NCBI GenBank assembly: GCA_937920335.1
Contig: CALGUT010000408.1
Span: 1-5,057, forward strand
Source: an uncultured Opitutales bacterium
GTDB taxonomy: Bacteria > Verrucomicrobiota > Verrucomicrobiia > Opitutales > UBA2995
Direction: 5' to 3'
DNA: 5,057 nt
The notes under the pieces were generated by a model. It was not told the DNA's origin, did no database searches, and saw nothing but the letters and a program-made list of their open reading frames with translations. Below, piece by piece: positions 1-5,057 of the stretch (the stretch's first letter is position 1; every line of letters starts with the position of its first letter). Made by a program: the position numbers and the translations under genes.

Positions 1-876
1 AAGGTGATTAGAACCCTTTGTTTAGGAAGCATGATCATTGGCTTCCTACTTCACACCATAGGCATAATTCTGCGTGTTTACATAATGGGTCGTCCTCCAG
101 TAACCACGCTTTATGAATCAGTCATTTTCGTAGGGTGGACCTTAGTGTTTGTCACAATTGCGTTGGAGCTCATTCGGCGTGACACCCTGGGTCTCATTAT
201 CGGATCTGCTGCGGGTATTTCTCTACATTTCATTGGCTTTAGTTACGCTGCGGAAGGCGATACGCTGGGCATGTTAGTTGCAGTTTTGAATACCAATTTC
301 TGGTTGGGAACTCACGTGTTAACGATTACGATTGGATACGGTGTTGCTTTGGCAGCTGGTTTGGCCGCGCATGCTTATCTGGTTATGCGGATCATATTTC
401 CGAATAAGAAACCATGGCATAAGGAAATCTACAGTGTGTCCTATGGGATCTGTTTGGTGGCCGTCTTTTTTACTACCTTTGGAACGATTCTAGGGGGTAT
501 CTGGGGAGACCAATCCTGGGGGCGATTCTGGGGATGGGATCCAAAAGAAAACGGCGCCCTCCTAATTGTGATGTGGCTACTGGTTGGAATACATGGTCGG
601 TTGGCTGGGCGTTTAAAGGAGCTTAGCTTCTCTGTTTTCCTTGCCTTGACTCCGATCACAGTGGCAGTCGCATGGTTTGGAGTAAATCTACTTCAAGTGG
701 GTTTGCACAGTTATGGTTTCGACGATGGAACCGCGATGAACCTGCTTTATTTCTCGATTGGAGAGGTTGTTTTTGCAGTGGGTGCCGGCTTATTAATTTA
801 TTTTCTGAAGCTTGGTAAGAGGCCGGCTAAAGGAAAAGTTGTAACTGGGAAGTTAGTTCAGCCCTCGGACAGCTAG
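1..876 (+). CDS. ccsA: CcsA/ResC-family cytochrome c biogenesis (heme-handling) membrane protein, 5' partial
   Basis: Likely the CcsA half of the System II cytochrome c synthase, which brings heme across the membrane and presents it for attachment to CxxCH apocytochromes together with CcsB/ResB. Seen: a hydrophobic protein with about seven or eight membrane segments and the tryptophan-rich WWD heme-binding motif at residues 167-180 (W167, W172, W176, W178, D179, P180; numbered from the GTG at position 4). Three histidines match the family pattern: H104 and H235 as the external (P-His) pair and H197 as the TM-His after the WWD motif. Their spacings, 93 and 38 residues, are close to those I recall for CcsBA. 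An early GRPPVTTLYES segment (29-39) is also typical. The frame has no stop back to the window edge, GTG at 4 has no visible ribosome site, and family members normally have an extra N-terminal helix, so I treat the gene as truncated by the window. It could be a separate ccsA or the C-terminal half of a ResB-ResC fusion. The last 20 residues form a charged cytoplasmic tail. Confidence 0.9.
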   Translation, partial: KVIRTLCLGSMIIGFLLHTIGIILRVYIMGRPPVTTLYESVIFVGWTLVFVTIALELIRRDTLGLIIGSAAGISLHFIGFSYAAEGDTLGMLVAVLNTNFWLGTHVLTITIGYGVALAAGLAAHAYLVMRIIFPNKKPWHKEIYSVSYGICLVAVFFTTFGTILGGIWGDQSWGRFWGWDPKENGALLIVMWLLVGIHGRLAGRLKELSFSVFLALTPITVAVAWFGVNLLQVGLHSYGFDDGTAMNLLYFSIGEVVFAVGAGLLIYFLKLGKRPAKGKVVTGKLVQPSDS

Positions 877-929
877 GCCTTCAACGGTGAGCTTGCCTGC
901 GGATCCAATTCGAGTTTTATTGGTGTTTT

Positions 930-2471
930 ATGGAAACGCCCGCATGTAGATATCCTACGCTTGATTCTATGACTTTTAGTATTGGTGATAAGGACTCAAA
1001 TCCCGGTAAGCTGTTGGGGGTTATAGTGATGTTCGCTTGGATTGCGTGGGGTGCTTCTGGTTGCAGCTCTCCGCCAATGGCTGGACAAGGAATCCTGGTC
1101 GGCGAAGTTACGGATACAACGGCAGTGGCTCAGGTGCGTTTGACTGCGAGCGATACCTTGATCAATGGCGATGTAATCGGAGTCGCCGGAGTGGCTGTCT
1201 TTACCCTCTTGGACGAAGAAACCCAGGAGGAAATCAGTCGAACGGAAGTCGATGCAGTCGCATACCGGGATTATATCGCACGTGTTTCCTTCAAGGATCT
1301 GAAACCAAATCATCGCTACCTAATAAAGACAGAGATTGGTACCAGACTTAAGTGGTTAGTGGAAGGTCCTATGGCACGTTTCAAGACTCAGCCGGGAAAA
1401 GACATTTCTGCCGATATTCAGTTTACGGTATTTACCTGCTTAAATTATGCGAAATTCCATGGAGATGACCGCATAGATCGCGAGATTCACCTCCTGCACA
1501 ATGCGACTGAGTTGGCCGAGCCGTATCAAGGACCCGATAAGCATCTGGGATATCCGGGATTGGAAGCCATTTTAAAGATCAAACCCGATTTTCTCGTGGG
1601 TGCTGGTGACACCGTTTACTACGACACACCGAAAGAACCGCGCGCTGAAACCCTTCGCGAGATGCGTCAGAAATGGCACGAGCAGTTGGTGCAGCCACGC
1701 TTCAGAGACCTGTTTGCCGAGGTGCCCACTTTCTGGGAAGTAGATGATCATGACTACCGGATCGACGACGGTGACAACACCGGAGACTATGAGCCGTCTC
1801 CTGGGCAAGCTCGCCGTATGCTGTTGGAGCAATTACCTTTCACGGATCACGGAAATACGGAGTTCAAAACCTATCGCACCTATCGGGTTTCAAAAGAACT
1901 ACAGGTTTGGTTCACTGAGAATCGTATGTATAGAAGTCCTAATGAGATGAAAGATGGACCTGAGAAATCGATTTGGGGTCAGGAGCAAAAGGCGTGGCTC
2001 AAACAAACGCTGGCCGAAAGTGATGCACCTTTTAAAATCATGATTTCTCCTACGCCAATGATTGGTCCGGACTCCCTTCATAAAACCGATAATCATGCCA
2101 ATATCGGCGGATTCCAATACGAGCGCGATGAGTTCTTCAAGTGGCTGGTTGATAGCGGAGTGGGCCATGACAATTTCTATATCATTACGGGAGATCGACA
2201 CTGGCAGTATCACTCTATCTCTCCAGAGGGAATTCAGGAGTTCTCGTGTGGTGCTTTAACGGATACAAATTCCAGGCTGGGCGTGAATCCGGGAGATTCG
2301 AACGGGACTGACCCTGGAGGGTTGATCAGTCAGGTGTATACGCAGTCCCCTAAATCGGGTGGTTTCCTCCTCGTGAAGGTAGCGGCCGGGATCGGGAGTT
2401 CTTCGCCGACTCTGACGTTTGATTTTCGGGATGAAAAAGGAACGCAGCTCTACTCGCAAATAAAGCGCTGA
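930..2471 (+). CDS. PhoD-like alkaline phosphatase/phosphodiesterase, predicted lipoprotein
   Basis: A PhoD-family metallophosphatase, predicted to hydrolyse phosphomono- or diesters outside the cytoplasm; the substrate cannot be read from sequence. Order (numbered from ATG 930): hydrophobic segment 28-41, lipobox A42-S43-G44-C45, an immunoglobulin-like N-terminal domain at about 54-155, then the phosphatase domain at about 163-500. Active-site motifs visible: T169-C170 (equivalent of the iron-binding Cys of Bacillus PhoD), G226-D227 with Y230 (the Asp/Tyr ligand pair), W269..D272-D273-H274-D275, and late G421-D422-R423-H424. At 513 residues the length is normal and the key ligands are kept. 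The start is uncertain. ATG 930 gives an unusually long 27-residue region before the hydrophobic core. ATG 969 (residue 14) gives a more typical lipoprotein signal with two lysines. GTG 1026 or ATG 1029, 5 or 8 nt after a GGGGG run, would leave no positive charge before the core. The sulfatase begins 8 nt downstream, so the two are probably co-transcribed. Family call strong, start weak. Confidence 0.9.
   Translation: METPACRYPTLDSMTFSIGDKDSNPGKLLGVIVMFAWIAWGASGCSSPPMAGQGILVGEVTDTTAVAQVRLTASDTLINGDVIGVAGVAVFTLLDEETQEEISRTEVDAVAYRDYIARVSFKDLKPNHRYLIKTEIGTRLKWLVEGPMARFKTQPGKDISADIQFTVFTCLNYAKFHGDDRIDREIHLLHNATELAEPYQGPDKHLGYPGLEAILKIKPDFLVGAGDTVYYDTPKEPRAETLREMRQKWHEQLVQPRFRDLFAEVPTFWEVDDHDYRIDDGDNTGDYEPSPGQARRMLLEQLPFTDHGNTEFKTYRTYRVSKELQVWFTENRMYRSPNEMKDGPEKSIWGQEQKAWLKQTLAESDAPFKIMISPTPMIGPDSLHKTDNHANIGGFQYERDEFFKWLVDSGVGHDNFYIITGDRHWQYHSISPEGIQEFSCGALTDTNSRLGVNPGDSNGTDPGGLISQVYTQSPKSGGFLLVKVAAGIGSSSPTLTFDFRDEKGTQLYSQIKR
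1053..1064 (+). other. Lipobox of the PhoD-like protein
   Basis: Codons for A42-S43-G44-C45 follow a hydrophobic run (about residues 28-41) and precede a Ser/Ser/Pro/Pro linker. This fits signal peptidase II cleavage before C45 and lipid attachment to that Cys. Ala at -3 is acceptable but less common than Leu. The residue after the Cys is Ser, which in E. coli rules would allow outer-membrane sorting; whether that rule holds here is not known. Confidence 0.7.
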
Positions 2472-2473
2472 TT

Positions 2474-2479
2474 GGGGGA
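2474..2479 (+). promoter_or_regulatory. GGGGGA run abutting the sulfatase start (possible but poorly spaced ribosome site)
   Basis: The 8 nt between the phosphatase stop (TGA, 2469-2471) and the sulfatase ATG (2480) are almost entirely a G-rich run that resembles a Shine-Dalgarno core but ends directly at the start codon. Normal spacing is about 5-9 nt, so it is unlikely to work conventionally. Translational coupling by ribosomes terminating on the upstream gene is the simpler explanation. The ATG at 2480 is still preferred, because the next in-frame ATG (2519) would remove the arginines and half of the signal peptide. Confidence 0.3.
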
Positions 2480-3886
2480 ATGAGAGTCGTTTGTTTTCGG
2501 TATTTATGGACCTTAGTGATGGCTTGCCTCATCGCTCCATTGGTTCGTTCTGAGCAAACGAATGTCTTGTTTATCGCGATTGACGATCTGAACACTCGCC
2601 TCGGTTGTTATGGTTACACGCATATCATTTCTCCCCATATCGATAAGCTGGCTGCTGAAGGTGTGCGTTTTGATCGAGCCTATTGTCAGTATCCATCTTG
2701 CGGACCGAGCCGGACTTCAGTGCTAACTGGATTGCGACCACAAACAACTGGAATGATCAATAACCGCATGTCCTTTCGTCAGTTGGCGCCAGATGTGGTA
2801 ACGCTTCCTCAGTTATTTAAGCAACAGGGTTACTTCACTGCACGTGTAGGTAAAATATTTCATCAGCGAGTACCGATGGACATCGGTATGAGCGGAGCAG
2901 ATGACCCTTGGTCTTGGCATACGGTAGTAAACCCGAGGGGGCGGGACCGGGATGACGAAGATCAACTTACGGATTACACCCCTCAATTAGGTCTACCCGA
3001 CTCCATGAGTTACTTGAAAGCGGAAGGAGAAGATGCTGAGCAAACGGATGGTAAAGTGGCGGATGAAGCCATTCGCCTTTTGAAAGAAAACAAGGATAGG
3101 TCGTTTTTTATCGCCGCTGGGTTCTACCGTCCGCACCTCCCTTATATCGCACCGAAAAGTTATTTCGACCTATACGATTTTGAAGACACTGAACTACCGG
3201 CGCTTCCGGCAAACTATCGAGATTCAGTTCCTGCGGCAGCTCTTAGTTCGACACCGGATTGGCCCAATTTTTATACAACAGAGGAGCAAGCAAGGGAGTG
3301 CATTCTGGCGTATGATGCCTGTGTTTCATTTGTAGATGAGCAGGTAGGGCGTTTGCTCGCTGCACTGGATGATCTGGGGCTGCGGGAGAACACCTTGGTG
3401 GTTCTGTGGGGCGATCATGGCTACCATTTAGGTGAGCATGGGTTATGGCGGAAAAATAGCCTTTACGAAGAATCAGCGAGGGCACCGCTCATCATGCGTG
3501 GGCCCTCGATATCGGCTTCGACAAGCGGCACTGAAGCGATCGTCGAGTTTGTCGATATCTATCCGACGATTGCAGATTTAGCTCGTTTGGATCCGCCGAA
3601 TGAGCTGGAGGGAGTGAGTTTGCGGCCGTTGCTAGAGAACCCGGATTTGGAGTGGGAGCGACCCGCATTTACTCAGACTTTATTTGTGGATGTTCCGGGT
3701 TACAGTGTACGCACGAAACAGTGGCGGTTCGTAGAATGGGGTATAAAAGGAGAAGCGGGAATTGAACTCTATGACCAGCAGTTGGATCCTCGGGAGATGC
3801 ACAATCTGGCCGCATCTGAAGAACATGCGGCGGTGATCGTTTCCCTCAAAGAAATGATAAATCGAAACTGGCCAAACCGGCTCTGA
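2480..3886 (+). CDS. Exported type I (formylglycine) sulfatase, iduronate-2-sulfatase-like
   Basis: Hydrolyses a sulfate ester, most likely on a sulfated sugar or polysaccharide; the specific substrate is not established. A Sec signal peptide is visible: R2 and R7, a hydrophobic core at about 9-22, and a likely cut after V22-R23-S24. The sulfatase signature C74-G75-P76-S77-R78 holds the Cys converted to formylglycine, so an FGE or anaerobic sulfatase-maturing enzyme must exist elsewhere. Other active-site residues line up with those of human iduronate-2-sulfatase: D35-D36, K125, H128, H219, D312-H313 and K325. The spacings D35-C74, C74-K125, K125-H219 and H313-K325 are as in the human enzyme, which places it in the S1_7-like group common in Planctomycetes and Verrucomicrobia. 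The usual late segments are present: FVDIYPTIADLA near 357-368 and a YDQQLDPREMHNLA block near 431-444. At 468 residues it appears full length and intact. It lies 8 nt after the PhoD-like gene and 18 nt before the RidA gene, so a shared transcript is likely. Confidence 0.95.
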   Translation: MRVVCFRYLWTLVMACLIAPLVRSEQTNVLFIAIDDLNTRLGCYGYTHIISPHIDKLAAEGVRFDRAYCQYPSCGPSRTSVLTGLRPQTTGMINNRMSFRQLAPDVVTLPQLFKQQGYFTARVGKIFHQRVPMDIGMSGADDPWSWHTVVNPRGRDRDDEDQLTDYTPQLGLPDSMSYLKAEGEDAEQTDGKVADEAIRLLKENKDRSFFIAAGFYRPHLPYIAPKSYFDLYDFEDTELPALPANYRDSVPAAALSSTPDWPNFYTTEEQARECILAYDACVSFVDEQVGRLLAALDDLGLRENTLVVLWGDHGYHLGEHGLWRKNSLYEESARAPLIMRGPSISASTSGTEAIVEFVDIYPTIADLARLDPPNELEGVSLRPLLENPDLEWERPAFTQTLFVDVPGYSVRTKQWRFVEWGIKGEAGIELYDQQLDPREMHNLAASEEHAAVIVSLKEMINRNWPNRL

Positions 3887-3904
3887 TTTTAAACTCTTTC
3901 GCTT

Positions 3905-4366
3905 ATGAATACTGAAGCAAAACTCGTTGAACTCGGACTAGAACTCCCGGAAGCCCCCAAACCAGGCGGATTATATAAGCCGATGCTGGTAATTGATGGC
4001 CTTGCCTATCTATCAGGGCACGGTCCCTATGGTTCCGATGGCACTATGCAGTTGGGCCAAGTTGGAACCGTGGTAGATCAGGAGACGGCGTATTTGGCAG
4101 CTCGCCAAACGGGACTCGCCATGCTGGCTACGATTAAAGCGAATATTGGTTCACTGGACCGCGTTAAGCGGGTCGTGAAACTACTTGGCTTGGTGAATAG
4201 TGCTCCGGATTTTTACAATCATCCGGCGGTTATCAACGGTTGTAGTGAACTATTTGCAGAAGTTTTTGGTGATGATGCTGGAGTCGGAACGCGGAGTGCG
4301 TTTGGTGCGGCTGCCTTACCGGGAAATATCTCAGTCGAGATTGAGGGCATTTTTGAGGTCGAATAG
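3905..4366 (+). CDS. RidA/YjgF/UK114-family protein (about 150-residue subgroup)
   Basis: Classical RidA proteins hydrolyse reactive enamine/imine intermediates released by PLP enzymes such as threonine dehydratase. This protein belongs to the longer subgroup of the superfamily, whose substrates are largely unknown. Seen: an N-terminal ELGLELPEAPKPGGLY-like opening (10-24), a YLSGHGP strand (35-41), a helix with DRVKRVVKLLG (85-95), and a C-terminal GTRSAFGAAALPG segment ending in VEIE (144-147). R130 aligns with the carboxylate-binding Arg105 of E. coli RidA, and E145 aligns with its Glu120, so imine deaminase activity is possible. The inserted NSAPDFYNHPAVINGCSEL region (98-116) is typical of this subgroup. 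No signal peptide is visible, so it should be cytoplasmic, unlike the two exported enzymes upstream. At 153 residues it is full length. No convincing ribosome site precedes ATG 3905. Its stop lies 2 nt from the stop of the convergent regulator gene. Confidence 0.9.
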   Translation: MNTEAKLVELGLELPEAPKPGGLYKPMLVIDGLAYLSGHGPYGSDGTMQLGQVGTVVDQETAYLAARQTGLAMLATIKANIGSLDRVKRVVKLLGLVNSAPDFYNHPAVINGCSELFAEVFGDDAGVGTRSAFGAAALPGNISVEIEGIFEVE

Positions 4367-4380
4367 GGCTATTCGGGCTC
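4355..4380. repeat. Imperfect inverted repeat spanning both convergent stop codons
   Basis: A perfect 7-bp inverted repeat, CGAATAG/CTATTCG with a 2-nt GG centre, covers both TAG stops (4364-4366 on plus, 4369-4371 on minus). It extends outward through one wobble pair (4359/4376), one mismatch (4358/4377) and three further pairs (4355-4357 with 4378-4380). An RNA from either strand could form a hairpin with a 4-nt loop. Neither strand has a U-tract after the stem, so it is not a canonical intrinsic terminator. Part of the symmetry arises because both proteins end in Glu followed by TAG. A role in blocking read-through between the opposing units is possible but unproven. Confidence 0.4.
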
Positions 4381-4584
4381 GTACTGAAAGACTTCTGCGA
4401 GAGGTTCGTTGAAAACCTCGGCTATTTTGAACGCCAACTCCAGAGTAGGAGAGTATTTGGCTTGTTCAATCGCTAGGATAGTTTGCCGGGTTACTCCGAC
4501 TAAATCGGCAAGCTGTTGTTGAGTCATCTCGTCGTGCTTGAAACGAAGTGCACGAATGTCGTTTTTGATGTGTATTTTCGGCAT
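4369..4584 (-). CDS. Small Cro/C1 (XRE)-type helix-turn-helix transcriptional regulator
   Basis: A 71-residue, single-domain DNA-binding protein of the HTH_3/COG1476 type. Seen: a basic N-terminus leading into helix 1 (about 7-16), the helix-turn-helix at about 21-40 with TQQQLADLVGV followed by recognition helix TRQTILAIE, then the typical SPTLELAFKIAEVF stretch (45-58) and an acidic tail ending in Glu. There is no sensor or oligomerisation domain beyond the core, so it probably dimerises through the HTH domain itself. It lies 2 nt downstream of the stop of the membrane-protein gene on the same strand, so the two are almost certainly co-transcribed. Small regulators in this arrangement often repress their own operon; the operon promoter lies outside the window. 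A short AGG 2 nt before the ATG is too close to be a good ribosome site, again suggesting translational coupling. It is a complete gene. The cognate operator is not visible here. Confidence 0.92.
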   Translation of the reverse strand: MPKIHIKNDIRALRFKHDEMTQQQLADLVGVTRQTILAIEQAKYSPTLELAFKIAEVFNEPLAEVFQYEPE

Positions 4585-4586
4585 AC

Positions 4587-5057
4587 CTAGAATCCGCGAC
4601 GATAGTAGAAAATTTGAACCGCAGACTTAGCTATTTCTGCAATGATCAGACTGAACAAGAGAATATGGATGATGACAAATGGTGATGCGTATTCACTGAA
4701 TCGAACAACTAACTCCGCACCTTTTTCGCCGATATTCGGATTACTAAAGACGGTTTGGCCCAACGAAGAAACAACGGTTTGCCAAAGGGCCACGATGATT
4801 CCAGCAAACATCACAAAATAGCCCCAACGATATCCGCGGGTTTCATAGAGCTTATCTCTTTCGTCTCCTTTCTGGTTTTTGTTTCGGCTGGCGATCACTG
4901 AGATGAGGACGACCTCGATCACAATCGCCCAGAATACCATTTTTAGGTAGAGCCAGGTGGCTTGAGATCCATCTAGATCTTTGGTTAGAATCGTGACCAG
5001 GTAATAGCCAAATATGCTGATTGTAGTAATCAGATTAACCCAGAGAACCTTTTCTCT
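4587..5057 (-). CDS. DUF2178-like integral membrane protein, 5' partial (runs off the right edge)
   Basis: Function unknown. An ATG lies at 4940, but the same frame continues without a stop through the 39 codons to the window edge, and those codons encode another membrane helix. The gene therefore almost certainly starts beyond position 5057. In the 156 visible residues (numbered from the edge) I see four membrane segments at about 5-24, 35-56, 78-98 and 125-147, so the fragment is close to a complete four-helix protein. Between helices 2 and 3 is a charged cytoplasmic stretch with GDERD (64-68), followed by an aromatic and basic run (YETRGYRWGY, 71-80). A DERD-type motif before the third helix is what I associate with DUF2178 proteins, which often sit next to small XRE regulators as here. 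The C-terminus (YYRRGF) is positively charged, consistent with a cytoplasmic end. The family call rests on the motif, topology and neighbour, not on an alignment. Confidence 0.75.
   Translation of the reverse strand, partial: REKVLWVNLITTISIFGYYLVTILTKDLDGSQATWLYLKMVFWAIVIEVVLISVIASRNKNQKGDERDKLYETRGYRWGYFVMFAGIIVALWQTVVSSLGQTVFSNPNIGEKGAELVVRFSEYASPFVIIHILLFSLIIAEIAKSAVQIFYYRRGF

Noticed and set aside
893..920. Possible promoter in the 53-nt gap before the PhoD-like gene: TTGCCT followed after 16-17 nt by a T-rich -10-like hexamer.
   Set aside because: Only about 4 of 6 matches in each hexamer to a consensus not established for this organism; such matches are expected by chance. The gap also shows no clear terminator for the upstream gene.
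1016..1020. GGGGG as a Shine-Dalgarno site for GTG 1026 or ATG 1029 of the PhoD-like gene.
   Set aside because: Starting there would give a signal peptide of about 11 residues with no positive charge. The G-run is more simply explained as Leu-Gly codons (ttg ggg) inside the longer signal.
996..1313. Long open frames opposite or out of frame with the phosphatase (for example 996-1313 minus, 1037-1351 plus, 1899-2213 minus).
   Set aside because: They lie wholly inside a well-supported gene, have no recognisable domains, and read as low-complexity shadows of its codon pattern.
2516..2530. A lipobox-like V-M-A-C at residues 13-16 of the sulfatase.
   Set aside because: Met at -2 is unusual and the hydrophobic core continues past the Cys to a good signal peptidase I site after S24, so ordinary secretion is more likely.
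2350..2595. Minus-strand open frame across the phosphatase-sulfatase junction.
   Set aside because: It overlaps both real genes, covers the sulfatase signal-peptide region antisense, and its translation has no membrane, motif or family character.
4200..4412. Plus-strand Arg-rich open frame overlapping the end of the RidA gene and the regulator gene.
   Set aside because: It is contained in two confidently identified genes and its composition is that of an out-of-frame reading.

Overview
This is a compact stretch of bacterial chromosome with about 95% apparent coding density. The gene set is a CcsA-type cytochrome c maturation protein, a PhoD-like lipoprotein phosphatase and a secreted formylglycine sulfatase of the iduronate-2-sulfatase type. 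It suggests a Gram-negative member of the Planctomycetes-Verrucomicrobia group, and I favour a Verrucomicrobiota/Opitutae-like, possibly marine, organism. That is inferred from gene content, from base composition judged by eye at about half GC, and from the scarcity of convincing Shine-Dalgarno sites. No rRNA or other phylogenetic marker is present.

Layout. Positions 1-876 (+) hold the 3' part of a CcsA/CcsB/ResC-family heme-handling membrane protein whose reading frame is open at the left edge. After a 53-nt gap comes a PhoD-like metallophosphatase with a lipoprotein signal (930-2471, +). It is followed 8 nt later by a sulfatase (2480-3886, +) and 18 nt later by a RidA/YjgF-family protein (3905-4366, +). 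These three are closely spaced and co-directional, so they are probably one transcription unit. On the minus strand, reading in from the right edge, are a four-helix membrane protein resembling DUF2178 (4587 to beyond 5057) and, 2 nt downstream of it, a 71-residue Cro/C1-type regulator (4369-4584). The two opposing units meet tail to tail with only 2 nt between their stop codons, inside an imperfect inverted repeat.

Functional reading. The sulfatase and PhoD-like protein both carry export signals and both remove acidic groups (sulfate, phosphate) from esters, which fits scavenging from sulfated or phosphorylated organic matter outside the cytoplasm. The RidA protein would work in the cytoplasm, and its link to the other two is positional only. 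The regulator/membrane-protein pair is a recurrent arrangement of unknown role, likely autoregulated. The CcsA gene belongs to respiratory cytochrome maturation and looks unrelated to its neighbours.

I found no mobile element, CRISPR array, tRNA, rRNA or riboswitch. No intergenic stretch exceeds 53 nt. Nothing in the window amounts to a clearly new system. The points most worth a second look are the truncated membrane protein/regulator module, the symmetric convergent gene ends, and the phosphatase-sulfatase-RidA cluster.
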